From Nocardioides abyssi (lineage in GTDB: Bacteria > Actinomycetota > Actinomycetes > Propionibacteriales > Nocardioidaceae), in the NCBI RefSeq assembly GCF_030412915.1, contig NZ_JAUHJR010000001.1, positions 124,001 to 188,000 on the forward strand: a DNA stretch of 64,000 bases, given 5' to 3'. The notes beneath the pieces were generated by a model. That model searched no databases and had not been told where the DNA came from. It worked only from the letters and a program-made list of their open reading frames with translations. Of the stretch, positions 9,249-25,447 are shown one piece after another. A program made the position numbers and the translations under genes. Position 1 is the first letter of the stretch. Every line of letters begins with the position of its first letter.

Positions 9249-9349
9249 GGCGCTTTGCGCCTGCCCTCAGATGCATTTCGGCCTGCCCGGTGGCTGATCT
9301 AGTGGGGGGCTCGGGCGCCACTCTGGCAGCGATCCTCGAAGGACACCTC

Positions 9350-12844
<3,495 letters not shown>

Positions 12845-12845
12845 T

Positions 12846-12889
12846 CGGAGAACGCGCGGAGCGCTTGTTCTCCGGAACAGGCGCTCCGC
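12846..12889 (+). promoter_or_regulatory. Two mutually exclusive hairpins in the rpoB-rpoC spacer
   Basis: Directly after the rpoB stop, CGGAGAAC (12846-12853) can pair with GTTCTCCG (12867-12874), and GCGGAGCGC (12856-12864) can pair with GCGCTCCGC (12881-12889). The left arm of the second stem lies in the loop of the first, so both cannot form as simple hairpins. There is no T-run. It may tune rpoC expression or be an RNA processing site; function is inference. Confidence 0.5.
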
Positions 12890-12959
12890 CGGGCGCAGCC
12901 CGTCCTCTCCTGTCGGTCCACAGCTTGCTTTCCAGAACTAACGAAGGACAACAGCCATC

Positions 12960-16787
<3,828 letters not shown>

Positions 16788-16828
16788 ACGAAGTGAAGTT
16801 CTGGTAAGGCACGACCCAGGTCGAGCAA

Positions 16829-16866
16829 GCCAACGCCCGCTCACGCTTGCGTGAGCGGGCGTTGGC
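16829..16866 (+). terminator. Terminator hairpin after rpoC (first)
   Basis: A perfect 16-bp inverted repeat, GCCAACGCCCGCTCAC (16829-16844) with its complement at 16851-16866, around a 6-base loop. It lacks a T-tract, like many terminators of GC-rich actinobacteria. It lies 42 bases after the rpoC stop. Confidence 0.75.
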
Positions 16867-16929
16867 GTGTCGAGACCCAGTCGTCCGCGGAGCGTGGGCG
16901 CGAAACCACGGTGGCAGCACCAGCTCCGC

Positions 16930-16966
16930 CGGAACCCCGTCACGCGCGGCGCGTGACGGGGTTCCG
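16930..16966 (+). terminator. Terminator hairpin after rpoC (second)
   Basis: A second perfect 16-bp stem, 16930-16945 (CGGAACCCCGTCACGC) pairing with 16951-16966 around a 5-base loop, about 63 bases after the first hairpin. The following bases are TCGTCG, with no T-run. The two together isolate the heavily transcribed rpoBC unit from the next gene. Confidence 0.72.
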
Positions 16967-17059
16967 TCGTCCCGGGACGAGCCGGGTTGCGAGCGCGGGT
17001 GCGGGCCCGGTTGCGGGCGCGGATGTCGCGCCGGTGCGGCCCGATGAGGGTCGGCCTGA

Positions 17060-17071
17060 GAGAATCGGGGC
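17060..17071 (+). promoter_or_regulatory. Candidate -10 element for a leaderless transcript of the reductase gene
   Basis: GAGAAT at 17060-17065 is followed by exactly six bases and then the GTG start at 17072, the spacing that makes transcription begin at or next to the start codon. No Shine-Dalgarno sequence is present, which agrees with a leaderless mRNA. Confidence 0.45.
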
Positions 17072-18325
17072 GTGAGCACGCGACCGACCCGCACCGACGT
17101 CCTCGTGGTCGGCGCCGGCCCCGCCGGCTCGGCCGCGGCGACCTGGGCGGCGCGCGGCGGTGCCGACGTGCTCCTCGTCGACGCGGCGGTCTTCCCGCGC
17201 GACAAGACGTGCGGCGACGGGCTGACCCCGCGGGCCGTCCACGAGCTCTCGCACCTGGGGCTGGAGGACTGGCTGCGCGCGCACACGGTCAACCAGGGCC
17301 TGCGCGCGCACGGCTTCGGCCGGACGTTGCTGCTGCCCTGGCCCGGCCCCGGCGAATCAGGCACAGGCCTCCCCGAATGGGGCTCCGCGGTCGCCCGCAC
17401 CGAGCTCGACGACCACCTGCGCACGACCGCGATCAAGGCGGGTGCGCTGGCCCTCGACGGTGCCCGTGCGGTGGACGTGCGACGCGACGGCGCCCGCGTG
17501 GCGGCGGTCGTGCTCGAGCAGGGCGGCGAGCGCTTCGAGGTCGCGTGCGACCGGCTCGTCGTCGCCGACGGCGTCCGCTCGCCGCTCGGCAAGGTGCTGG
17601 GCCGGGAGTGGCACCGCGACACCGTCTACGGGGTGGCGGGCCGCTCCTACGTCGCCTCCTCGATGAGCGACGACCCGTGGATCTCCTCCCACCTCGAGCT
17701 GCGCGACGCCGAGGGCTCGGTGCTGAGCGGCTACGGCTGGATCTTCCCGCTCGGGACCGGCGAGGTGAACCTGGGTGTCGGCACCCTGGCGACCGCCAAG
17801 CGGCCCGCGAACGTCGCGATCAAGCCGCTGATGGACTTCTACGCCGAGCAGCGCCGCGAGGAGTTCGGGCTCAGCGGCGACTTGCGGGCGAAGACCTCCG
17901 CGCTGCTGCCGATGGGCGGCGCGGTCTCCCACGTCGCGGGCGCCAACTGGGCGCTGATCGGCGACGCGGCCGGCTGCGTGAACCCGCTCAACGGCGAGGG
18001 CATCGACTACGGCCTGGAGACGGGCCGGCTCGTGGCCGAGGTGATGAGCGAGCACCGCGACCTCTCCGTGGTCTGGCCGGCGCTGCTGCGCGACCACTAC
18101 GGCGAGGCGTTCTCCATCGCCCGACGCCTGGCCGGCCTGGTGACGGTGCCGCGCCTGCTGCCGGCGCTCGGCCCCGCCGGGATGCGCTCGGACGCCCTGA
18201 TGACCCTCGCCCTGCGCTGGATGGGCAACCTGGTCACCGACGAGGACCGCGACCGCGCGGCGCGCGTGTGGCGGTGGGCCGGCCGCCGGTCGATCGCCCT
18301 CGACGCCCGGCCGCCGTTCGCGTGA
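17072..18325 (+). CDS. Geranylgeranyl reductase family FAD-dependent oxidoreductase
   Basis: 417-residue flavoprotein. The N-terminal Rossmann motif 'VLVVGAGPAGSAAA' binds FAD, 'CGDGLTPRAV' is the family motif near the flavin, and 'IGDAAGCVNPLNGEGIDYG' is the second FAD-binding segment (about 305-323). Members reduce isoprenoid double bonds; in actinobacteria the likely role is partial saturation of the menaquinone side chain (MenJ type) or of other polyprenyl lipids. The C-terminal region has 'LPALGPAGMRSDALMTLALRWMG'. It is a single gene after the rpo terminators, 15 bases before the Nudix gene and in the same direction. The exact substrate is not determined by sequence. Confidence 0.85.
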   Translation: MSTRPTRTDVLVVGAGPAGSAAATWAARGGADVLLVDAAVFPRDKTCGDGLTPRAVHELSHLGLEDWLRAHTVNQGLRAHGFGRTLLLPWPGPGESGTGLPEWGSAVARTELDDHLRTTAIKAGALALDGARAVDVRRDGARVAAVVLEQGGERFEVACDRLVVADGVRSPLGKVLGREWHRDTVYGVAGRSYVASSMSDDPWISSHLELRDAEGSVLSGYGWIFPLGTGEVNLGVGTLATAKRPANVAIKPLMDFYAEQRREEFGLSGDLRAKTSALLPMGGAVSHVAGANWALIGDAAGCVNPLNGEGIDYGLETGRLVAEVMSEHRDLSVVWPALLRDHYGEAFSIARRLAGLVTVPRLLPALGPAGMRSDALMTLALRWMGNLVTDEDRDRAARVWRWAGRRSIALDARPPFA

Positions 18326-18340
18326 GCGCGCCCGCTCGTC

Positions 18341-19255
18341 GTGCCTGACCGCCGGGACCGTCGCCGCCTGCAGCGGCTCGCGGCGTACGCCGTCGTGCTG
18401 CGCGACGGGGCCGTGCTGCTCACGCGGCTCTCCTCGCGGGTCACGCGCTCGGAGGTGTGGACCCTGCCGGGCGGTGGGGTCGAGCACGGCGAGGAGCCGC
18501 GCGACGCGGTCGTGCGCGAGGTGCGCGAGGAGACCGGGCTCGACGTGACCGTCGGGGAGACCGCCTGGGTGCAGACCGGCCGGCGGCCGAACGCCCGTTG
18601 GAACGGTCGGCGGGTCGACGTGCACTCGGTGCGCCTGGTCTACGACGGGCACGTCCCGGTCGACGCGCCGGCGCCGCGGGTGCTCGAGGTCGACGGGACC
18701 ACGGCCGACGCCCGGTGGTGGCCGGTCGAGGACGTCGCCTCCGGCCGCGTGCCGGTCACGCCGCTGGTGGCCGAGGCGCTCGCCGCGCACCGGCCGGTGC
18801 GGGTGCAGCGGACGGCGGCGTACGCCCTGGTCGTGCGCGGCGCCGGCCCCGACGCGGCCGTGCTCCTCAGCCGGGTGTCGGCGAGCGGCTTCCACACCGG
18901 CCTGTGGACCCTGCCGGGCGGCGGGGTCGACCACGGCGAGACACCCGCCGCCGCCGCGGCCCGCGAGGTCCGCGAGGAGACCGGCCTCGAGGTGGAGGTC
19001 GGCGCGGTGCTGCACGTGGCCGACGAGTCGATCCGCGGGACGGCGCCCCACGGCCGCGACGAGGACTTCCACGGCATCCAGCTGGTGTACGCCGCCACGT
19101 TGGCGCCCGGCTCGGTAGGCGTCGAGCCGGTGGCCGAGGTCGCCGGCACCTCCGACGCCGTCGCCTGGGTGCCCCTGGTGTCCGTGGCCGACGGCTCCGT
19201 CGACGTCCACCCGCTCGTCCGCGCCGTCCTCGCGTCCGCCCCGCCGGCTGGTTGA
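18341..19255 (+). CDS. Protein with two tandem Nudix hydrolase domains
   Basis: 304 residues containing two complete Nudix domains in one chain. The Nudix boxes (G-x5-E-x7-R-E-U-x-E-E-x-G-U) fit exactly at residues 45-67 and 195-217, each preceded by 'VWTLPGGG' or 'LWTLPGGG'. Both keep the metal-binding glutamates, so both may hydrolyse nucleoside diphosphate-linked compounds; the substrates are unknown. Start is GTG at 18341, 15 bases after the reductase stop, without a clear ribosome binding site. The final codons and stop (Ala-Gly-stop) lie inside a dispersed GGTTGAGGAG repeat, so the repeat may have fixed the present C-terminus. Confidence 0.82.
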   Translation: MPDRRDRRRLQRLAAYAVVLRDGAVLLTRLSSRVTRSEVWTLPGGGVEHGEEPRDAVVREVREETGLDVTVGETAWVQTGRRPNARWNGRRVDVHSVRLVYDGHVPVDAPAPRVLEVDGTTADARWWPVEDVASGRVPVTPLVAEALAAHRPVRVQRTAAYALVVRGAGPDAAVLLSRVSASGFHTGLWTLPGGGVDHGETPAAAAAREVREETGLEVEVGAVLHVADESIRGTAPHGRDEDFHGIQLVYAATLAPGSVGVEPVAEVAGTSDAVAWVPLVSVADGSVDVHPLVRAVLASAPPAG

Positions 19256-19278
19256 GGAGCGCGCGCCCGCTCTCGGGA
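19246..19278. repeat. Dispersed GGTTGAGGAG-type repeat (copy at 19.25 kb)
   Basis: One arm of the dispersed intergenic repeat, beginning GGCTGGTTGAGGAGCGCG and overlapping the stop codon of the double-Nudix gene. GAGCG (19257-19261) can pair with CGCTC (19268-19272), giving a short hairpin between the convergent genes, so it may also act as a weak terminator for both strands. Confidence 0.6.
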
Positions 19279-19313
19279 TCCGGGGCGGCGAGGCGAGGCA
19301 GGCGGCCCGGCCC

Positions 19314-20339
19314 TCAGAACGCCGCGACGGCGACCTCGCAGAGGTTGAGCTCGGGGCGCTTCTCGTTGTTGACGACGTAGTAGCTCGAGACGATGAACCG
19401 GCGCTCGACGCCGCCGACGGTGAGGAAGAGCCGCAGCATGCCGTTGCGGGGGAGCGCGAAGGGGCCGAGCAGCCCGGTCTCGGGGTCGAGCCCGAGGGTG
19501 AGGTCGTCGACCTGGTTCTCCACCGGGCCCTCGGCCTGGACGGTCTCGACGTACGCCCAGGCGTCGGGGGAGGTGGGGCGCAGCGCGATCGTCTGGTCGC
19601 CCTCGCCGGCCCCCGTGCCGAGGGTGTCGGCCTCGCACCGCACGTCGAGGTCGCCCAGGCCGGGGACGCTGGTGACCTGGGCGGAGCCGCGGGCGGCGTC
19701 GTCGACGCCGTGCCAGCTGACGCCGACGCGCTGGTCGAGCCGGGTGCGGACGACGGCGTCGATGCGGCAGGAGCGCCAGGCCATCGGGTGCTCGAAGCCG
19801 GTCCACCACCAGCTGAGGTCGAAGGAGGTGACCGGCTTGCGCGCCGCGGTGCCGGCAGGGCGGTGCCGGCCGGGCCGCTGGCTGATGATCCCGTTGATGT
19901 GACCCGAGGAGTGGTCCTCGATCCGGCCGCGCTGGTTGAGCCCCTCGCTGGCGAACGTCCCGGTGCCGCCGCGGCCGTTGTCCGCCGCGGTGGCGTAGCG
20001 GTAGACCCGGGCGGTCTTGACGGCGACGACGGCGCGGTCGTTCTTGGTCTCGTACTTCGCCATCCACATCTGCGTCTCGGCCGTCCGGTCGAAGGCGTGC
20101 AGCCGGATGATGGTGTTGTCGGGCTTGCAGACCAGCGTGAGCGTGCCGATGCCGGGCACGACGGCCGTCCTGGTGAAGACCTTCCTCTTGGCGGTGCCGT
20201 TCCAGGCGACGGTGACCCGCTGGACGCGGAGGTCCTCGCCGTCCTTCTTCCGCGCGGCGTACGACGTGGGGGCGGCGAGCCCGCAGACCACGACCGCCGT
20301 CGCGAGGACGGCGGCCGCGAGGACACGCAGCCGGCTCAT
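19314..20339 (-). CDS. Secreted protein of unknown function, last gene of the polysaccharide-type operon
   Basis: 341 residues from the ATG at 20339 (ATGA overlap with the upstream gene). A cleavable signal peptide is visible (basic start, hydrophobic about 7-22, 'APTSYA-ARKK'). The mature part has a repeated 'VPGIGTLTLVCKPDNT' and 'VPGLGDLDVRCEADT' pattern about 150 residues apart, suggesting a duplicated beta-rich domain, each half ending in a Phe/Leu-rich segment such as 'LFLTVGGVERRFIVSSYYV'. I do not recognise the family. Its place as the seventh gene of a tightly coupled operon with glycosyltransferases and lipoproteins suggests an extracytoplasmic role in polymer export or assembly; that is inference. 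Confidence 0.65.
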   Translation of the reverse strand: MSRLRVLAAAVLATAVVVCGLAAPTSYAARKKDGEDLRVQRVTVAWNGTAKRKVFTRTAVVPGIGTLTLVCKPDNTIIRLHAFDRTAETQMWMAKYETKNDRAVVAVKTARVYRYATAADNGRGGTGTFASEGLNQRGRIEDHSSGHINGIISQRPGRHRPAGTAARKPVTSFDLSWWWTGFEHPMAWRSCRIDAVVRTRLDQRVGVSWHGVDDAARGSAQVTSVPGLGDLDVRCEADTLGTGAGEGDQTIALRPTSPDAWAYVETVQAEGPVENQVDDLTLGLDPETGLLGPFALPRNGMLRLFLTVGGVERRFIVSSYYVVNNEKRPELNLCEVAVAAF

Positions 20340-21787
20340 CGGGCCGGCTTCTCCACCGGCTCCGGCTCGGCGGTGCGCTCGAGCACGGGCTCGTCGTCGG
20401 GGCTGACCAGCACCGGGCGGACGTCGCCCTCGAGCCAAGACAGCTGGGTGCGGACCGCGGCCTCGGGCAGGGCCACCAGCTGGGTGTCCTCCGCGAGCCG
20501 GTCGGCGTCGCCCAGGTAGCTCTCCAGGAAGGTGCGGACCTCCCGGCGGGCCAGCGAGCGGGTGGTGGTGGTGATGAGCAGCTGGCGGGCGAGCGGGTAC
20601 TCCCCGCTGGTGATGGTGCGCTGGCTCGGGAAGATGCAGTTGCGCTCGCCCTCGGGGGTGGTGATCTCGAAGGGGCGCAGCTGGTCCTCGAACAGCTCGT
20701 AGTAGCTGAACCGGAAGTACGCCACGTGGCCACGGACCTGCTCGTCGCGCTTGCGGGCGTCGCGGGAGACGACGAACCGGTCGCGGACGCGGATCCACTT
20801 GTCGCGGACGACCGCGAGGTCGGCGCGAGCGGCGTCGCGGGCGGCGATCGCGTCGCGGACGCGCTGGCGGTCGCGCTCCTGGTCGGCGGGGCTGCGGCGG
20901 TCGGCGATGCCCTTGGCCTGCTCCTGCCACGCGGCGCGGACCTCGGCCTGCGCGTCGTCGAGCACCTGCTGGCGGGTCAGCAGGTCGCTGCGGGCCCGGT
21001 CGCGGGCGCGGGCCCGGTCGGCGTGCTCGCGGGCCAGCCGCTCGTCCTTGGTGTCACCGACGACGAAGAACCGCGAGCCCTGGTCGGACTCGAAGGCCTG
21101 GTAGTCCGAGCGCAGGTTGGTCAGGCTCGGCTGCGGAGCGTCGAGGACGTTGCGGCCGAAGAAGCTGAACGCGTTGTTGTCGGGGTCGGGGCCGCCGACG
21201 ACCAGCGGCACGTCGTCGAGGCCGACCTGCTCCCAGCTGGTGACCGGCGAACCGGCGCGGTAGATGTCGCGCACCTGCTCCGTGGTCAGGCAGTCGCCGC
21301 CGACGTCGGACTCGGACTTGATGGCGACGACCACCGCGTCCGCGGCGATCTGGAACTGCACGACGTCGAGGCCGACGCTGCGGCAGGCGTCCCACTCGGC
21401 GCGGCTGATCTCGCGGGCGGAGTCGACCAGGTCGATCTCGCCGGCGCAGAGCTCCTGGAAGGCGACGTCCTCGCCGTTGTTGCCGACCTGCACGGTCACC
21501 GAGGTGCCGGAGTCGATGAACGCGTCGCGGGCGGCCGGGGTGAGCGAGCCGCCGGGTGTGCCGTCGAGGTCGACGACGCCGGCGGGGCGGCCCGGCAGGG
21601 CGGCGTTGCGGCGCTCGATGGCCTCCTGCTCGGTGCTCTCGGCCTCGACCTGGGCGGCCTGCTGCCGGGCGACGGTCACGCTGGCCTGCTGGCCGCCGTC
21701 GTCGGAGCAGCCGGCGAGCAGCAGGCTGCCGAGCAGCAGGACCGCGGCGGGCAGCGCCGTGGTGCGGGTGGCTCTGGTGCGGGTCAT
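20336..21787 (-). CDS. PstS-like substrate-binding lipoprotein with a coiled-coil insertion
   Basis: 483 residues from the ATG at 21787. The lipobox LLAGC places the lipidated Cys at 27. Residues about 75-245 and 350-430 resemble a phosphate-type periplasmic binding protein: 'CAGEIDLVDSAREIS', 'GDCLTTEQVRDIYRAG', 'SFFGRNVL', then 'GHVAYFRFSYYE', which matches the usual 'IGYFGYAYYE' of PstS. Between these halves sits about 105 residues (245-350) of Arg/Ala/Asp-rich helix of coiled-coil type, absent from ordinary PstS. The C-terminus is acidic with Pro. No PstC/PstA/PstB genes are near, so phosphate import is doubtful; a structural or sensing role in the operon's surface system is more likely. 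Confidence 0.7.
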   Translation of the reverse strand: MTRTRATRTTALPAAVLLLGSLLLAGCSDDGGQQASVTVARQQAAQVEAESTEQEAIERRNAALPGRPAGVVDLDGTPGGSLTPAARDAFIDSGTSVTVQVGNNGEDVAFQELCAGEIDLVDSAREISRAEWDACRSVGLDVVQFQIAADAVVVAIKSESDVGGDCLTTEQVRDIYRAGSPVTSWEQVGLDDVPLVVGGPDPDNNAFSFFGRNVLDAPQPSLTNLRSDYQAFESDQGSRFFVVGDTKDERLAREHADRARARDRARSDLLTRQQVLDDAQAEVRAAWQEQAKGIADRRSPADQERDRQRVRDAIAARDAARADLAVVRDKWIRVRDRFVVSRDARKRDEQVRGHVAYFRFSYYELFEDQLRPFEITTPEGERNCIFPSQRTITSGEYPLARQLLITTTTRSLARREVRTFLESYLGDADRLAEDTQLVALPEAAVRTQLSWLEGDVRPVLVSPDDEPVLERTAEPEPVEKPAR

Positions 21788-22953
21788 CGTCGTGGCTCCC
21801 CGTCGTCGGTCGGTGCGGCCGTGGGGAGGAGGCCGGTCGGGTCGGCGTCGCGCTCCGGGGGGTACTGGTAGCGCCGCGACGGCAGCTCGACGACCTCGAA
21901 GTCGTCGAGGAACAGCCCCTGGAGCTCGTTGCCGCGGATCAGCTCGGCGGTCACGTCGCGCTGGGCGTAGAGCGTGGGCACGCGCGCCCGGTCGACGACG
22001 ATCGCGCCGTAGGTGCGCAGCGCGACCACGATCGCGTCGGCGAGCCGCTGCTGCTGGGCGGTGAGCACGATCGGCTCGCCGGTCTCGGGGTCCACGGGCG
22101 GGGCGGGCACCACGTCGGCCCGCAGCCGGATCCGCGCGCCCTCGGGCAGCGAGTCGGCCGAGCCGTTGCCATCGGTGGAGGACGCGGGCTGCACGAAGGA
22201 GCCCTCCGCCGGGCCGGGCACGCTGATCGCCAGGGCGTGGTTGATCTCGCCGGCCTGCAGCTCCCCGGGCCGGATCAGCCCCGCGAACAGCGGCAGGCCC
22301 GAGCCACGCGCGCCGACCACCTGCGGCGGGCTGTAGCCGGGTCCGTCGAGGTCCCACTTGCGCATGAAGTGGTAGGAGATCGACCCGTCGTCCTCGCGGC
22401 GCGCGCGCCACAGGTCGTACGCCGTGTTGGCGCCGGTGTCGAAGATCGTGAACCAGCCGTCGTACCGCGGGTCCGGGTCGACGTCGGTGGGGATGTCGAG
22501 CACGACGGTGTCGTCGCCGTCGCCGCACTGGGACTGGCGGCACACGACGTTGGTCGGCTCGCCGCCGGCGACGACGGGCGTCGTCCAGGCCTCGGTGTTG
22601 ATGTAGACGGGGTCCTCGATGCGCCGCGGCTGGGTCACGACCCGGTCGCCGGTCTCGCGGACGCCGACGCGCAGCGTGGCGAGGTCCATCATCCGCTCCG
22701 AGCGCGGGTCGACCTTGGCGCCGTCGACGCGGGTGTTCCAGGGCGAGTCGGCTGCGAAGTAGACCCGCTCGCCCCGCACCAGGGTGCCGTCGTCGCTGCG
22801 GGGGTCGATGGTGACGTCGGCGGCGTCGGGCGTGCGGCCGGACTGCTCGTCGTCCCCGCTGCCGCAGCCGGCGAGGATGAGGGCGGCAGCCGTCGCGGCC
22901 GCCACCAGGGCGGCGGGGCGGCGCGTGCGGCCGGGGGTGGGCAGGGTGCTCAT
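21784..22953 (-). CDS. Lipoprotein of unknown function in the polysaccharide-type operon
   Basis: 389 residues from the ATG at 22953, in an ATGA overlap with the preceding gene. The lipobox LILAGC marks a lipidated Cys near residue 30. The mature domain begins '[20 protein letters not shown]' and contains '[18 protein letters not shown]' and '[20 protein letters not shown]'. It resembles secreted actinobacterial proteins I have no name for; the conserved Asn-His near 'EINHAL' could be functional. Its neighbours are a Pro-Glu repeat protein and the PstS-like lipoprotein. A glycan-binding or glycan-modifying enzyme is possible but unproven. Confidence 0.65.
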   Translation of the reverse strand: MSTLPTPGRTRRPAALVAAATAAALILAGCGSGDDEQSGRTPDAADVTIDPRSDDGTLVRGERVYFAADSPWNTRVDGAKVDPRSERMMDLATLRVGVRETGDRVVTQPRRIEDPVYINTEAWTTPVVAGGEPTNVVCRQSQCGDGDDTVVLDIPTDVDPDPRYDGWFTIFDTGANTAYDLWRARREDDGSISYHFMRKWDLDGPGYSPPQVVGARGSGLPLFAGLIRPGELQAGEINHALAISVPGPAEGSFVQPASSTDGNGSADSLPEGARIRLRADVVPAPPVDPETGEPIVLTAQQQRLADAIVVALRTYGAIVVDRARVPTLYAQRDVTAELIRGNELQGLFLDDFEVVELPSRRYQYPPERDADPTGLLPTAAPTDDGEPRR

Positions 22954-23711
22954 CGGGGACCGCCGGGGTGGATGTCGGGCTGGTGGTTGTGCGGGTGGTC
23001 CTGCTGGGACGGGTACGCCGCGGCGTACGGGTCGGCGAGCTGGGCGAAGCGCCCCAGGGCGTCGCTCACCTCGGCCAGGTCGCGTGCGGCGCGGGTGCCC
23101 TCGTCGGGCCGGCCGGCGCGTGCCCGCGCTGCGGCGACGATCGCGTGCGCCTCGCGGCGGGCGTGCAGGCGGATCAGCTCGGCGTCGAGCTCGGCCTGGG
23201 CCATGAGCAGCTCGCACCGGCGCGCGGCCTCGGCCTCGACCGAGGCGACGTGCAGCCGGCTCGCCTCCTCGGTGGCGCGGATGCGCGCCAGGGCCTGGGC
23301 GGCCACCTCGACCACGGACGCGGCCAGGTGGCGGCCGTCCTCGACGGGGTCGGCCGCCGGCGGCTCGACCGGCGGGTGGACCAGGGTGGTGGTCGGCTCG
23401 GGCTCGGGCTCCGGCTCCGGCTCCGGCTCGGGCTCGACCTCGGGCTCCGGGTTGGGCTCCGGGTCAGGCGCCGGCTCGGGCTCCGGCTCGGGTTCCGGCT
23501 CGGGCTCCGGGACAGGCGCCAGCTCGGGCTCGGGTTGGGGCTCCGGCCCGGGGGCCGGCTCGGGGGCCGGCTCCGGGGTCGGCTCGGGCGCGAGCCGGTG
23601 GCTGAAGTCGACGGCGCCGATCCGGCTGCTGCCGATGCCGCCGGTGGGACGGGCGGAGAGGATCGCGTCGAGCGACGGCGGCGGGGCGATGGGCAGGTCG
23701 GTGCGGGTCAC
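22950..23711 (-). CDS. Pro-Glu repeat protein with an alanine-rich helical domain
   Basis: 253 residues from the GTG at 23711, overlapping the upstream stop as GTGA. A short N-terminal part (about 1-40, '[20 protein letters not shown]') is followed by about 75 residues of nearly uninterrupted Pro-Glu dipeptides (about 42-115), which should form a stiff extended rod. An Ala/Arg/Glu-rich helical domain of coiled-coil type ('[20 protein letters not shown]') comes next, then a His/Pro-rich tail. There is no signal peptide or membrane helix, so it is probably cytoplasmic and could bridge a membrane-bound synthase to another component. I know no homologue; function is unknown. Confidence 0.65.
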   Translation of the reverse strand: MTRTDLPIAPPPSLDAILSARPTGGIGSSRIGAVDFSHRLAPEPTPEPAPEPAPGPEPQPEPELAPVPEPEPEPEPEPEPAPDPEPNPEPEVEPEPEPEPEPEPEPTTTLVHPPVEPPAADPVEDGRHLAASVVEVAAQALARIRATEEASRLHVASVEAEAARRCELLMAQAELDAELIRLHARREAHAIVAAARARAGRPDEGTRAARDLAEVSDALGRFAQLADPYAAAYPSQQDHPHNHQPDIHPGGPR

Positions 23712-25447
23712 GACGTCCCCTCCGTCCCCTCGTCGTCGGAGCTGTCGGCCACGCGGGAGAAGCCGGCCGGGACGGCGACGAGCGTGTAGCGCGGCGTGGA
23801 GTAGGCGACCGTCAGCAGGGCGTCGGCGCCGTCGGCGGCGTCGGGGTAGAGCTGGCTGAGCAGGTCGTTGTCGGTGTCGGTCGACAGCAGCAGGAAGTCG
23901 ACGTGCTCGGCCGGGTCCTTCGCGGCCTCCAGCCACGGGCCGTCAGAGGCGTCGACCCGGTCGAAGAACAGGTCGGGACGGCCGGTGAGCAGCATGACGG
24001 CGTAGGTCTGGGCGTTGTCGGTGAGGATCGAGCTGCGGCGGCTGACGTTGTCGCGGATCCAGCCGGCCATCGCCTCCTCCGAGATGAGCCCGACCGTCGA
24101 GCCGTCCAGGGTGCGGGTGCCCTCCTGGGACTCGCGGGTGGAGACGGCGGCGGCGAAGGCGGACTCGAGGTTCTGGTACTCGTAGGTCTTCATCGAGCTG
24201 AACGTCCACGGGATGCTGGCGAGCAGCCCGACCACGAGGACGGCGCTGACCAGCGTGCTGGCGTCGCCGGCCGAGCGCGCGAGCCAGATCCCGCCGATGA
24301 CCGCGAGCAGCAGGATCGGCAGCGCGTTGCGCATGAGCAGTGGGGAGTCGGTGAGCCGCAGCGCGACGGCCAGCGCCGGGGTCAGCACCGCGGCGGCGAG
24401 CATGATCGCCAGCCACAGCGCGAAGGTGTTGCGCCGCGCGACGCCGGCGAAGACCAGCGCGGGCAGCACCAGGATGGCCAGCGGGGCCCCGTGGAGCACC
24501 AGCTTCCCGGTCGCGGTGGCGAGCTCGACCAGGCTGAAGGACGGCAGCCCGCCGGAGGAGGAGGCGTCGCTGCTGTCGGTGATCCAGCTGAACGGGTCGA
24601 GCAGCAGCAGCCCGTTGAACGCCGTCCACAGCGCGATGACGTAGACGGTCGGGGCGGCGAAGCCGACGGTGGTGCCCTCGACCTCGGTGCCGTCGGCGCC
24701 GAGCCGGGCCAGCACCGCCGCGACCATCAGCAGCGACAGCACGAACCACAGCAGGCTGGAGTAGCCGGCCAGCGCGGCGACCGAGTAGGCGAGGCCGGCG
24801 ATCATCACGAAGCGGATGTCGGCGGTGACGTACCAGGCGAACAGCGCCCCGAGGGCGACCACCACGAACGAGAGCCAGATGAAGTGGCGCGCGCCGCCGG
24901 CGGCGTACAGCACGACCAGCGGGTTGCAGCCCACCGCGACGAGGACCGCGATGCGCAGTGGCGCCAGCACCTGGGCGCGCCGCATCATCGTGTTGAGCGT
25001 CATCATCGTCAGCCCGGCGAAGACCGCCGAGGCCAGCGGCACGACCAGCAGCGCCCGGACGGGGCTGGTGAAGATCGTCAGCGGCGTGAGCAGCAGCGTC
25101 GCCAGCGGCGGGTAGTCGAAGCCGAGCGCGGAGAGCTTGGTCGGGTCGTTGTGCCAGACCATGAGCGCGCGGTTGAGCCGGTCGAGGGTCTCGAAGCCCA
25201 CGACGTGCATCTCGACGACCAGCCAGTAGCCGATCCAGGCGTAGACGAGGGTGGAGACGCCGAGGACGAGCAGGCTCTCCCACGGACGGCGGGGTACGTC
25301 GGCGGGCCGGCGGCCCACGGCCTGCACGACCCCCGCGAGGCGCTCGCGGTTGGTGAGCACGACGGGGCCGGCCGGCAGCACCGTCGGCGCCGGCGTGGAC
25401 GGACCACCGGCGGGGCCGGCGGCCGGGTCGATCGTCGGGGTGCTCAC
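23708..25447 (-). CDS. Polytopic membrane protein, GT-C glycosyltransferase-like
   Basis: 579 residues from the GTG at 25447 (GTGA overlap with the GT2 gene). About 9-11 hydrophobic segments occupy residues 55-415, followed by a soluble extracytoplasmic domain (about 430-560). After the first helix comes a loop with '[20 protein letters not shown]'; an acidic residue in this first outer loop and a Tyr-Pro-Pro are typical of GT-C enzymes that use polyprenyl-phosphate sugars. It may add or polymerise sugars outside the membrane for the same polymer that the GT2 enzyme makes. Assignment rests on topology and that loop only. Confidence 0.65.
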   Translation of the reverse strand: MSTPTIDPAAGPAGGPSTPAPTVLPAGPVVLTNRERLAGVVQAVGRRPADVPRRPWESLLVLGVSTLVYAWIGYWLVVEMHVVGFETLDRLNRALMVWHNDPTKLSALGFDYPPLATLLLTPLTIFTSPVRALLVVPLASAVFAGLTMMTLNTMMRRAQVLAPLRIAVLVAVGCNPLVVLYAAGGARHFIWLSFVVVALGALFAWYVTADIRFVMIAGLAYSVAALAGYSSLLWFVLSLLMVAAVLARLGADGTEVEGTTVGFAAPTVYVIALWTAFNGLLLLDPFSWITDSSDASSSGGLPSFSLVELATATGKLVLHGAPLAILVLPALVFAGVARRNTFALWLAIMLAAAVLTPALAVALRLTDSPLLMRNALPILLLAVIGGIWLARSAGDASTLVSAVLVVGLLASIPWTFSSMKTYEYQNLESAFAAAVSTRESQEGTRTLDGSTVGLISEEAMAGWIRDNVSRRSSILTDNAQTYAVMLLTGRPDLFFDRVDASDGPWLEAAKDPAEHVDFLLLSTDTDNDLLSQLYPDAADGADALLTVAYSTPRYTLVAVPAGFSRVADSSDDEGTEGTS

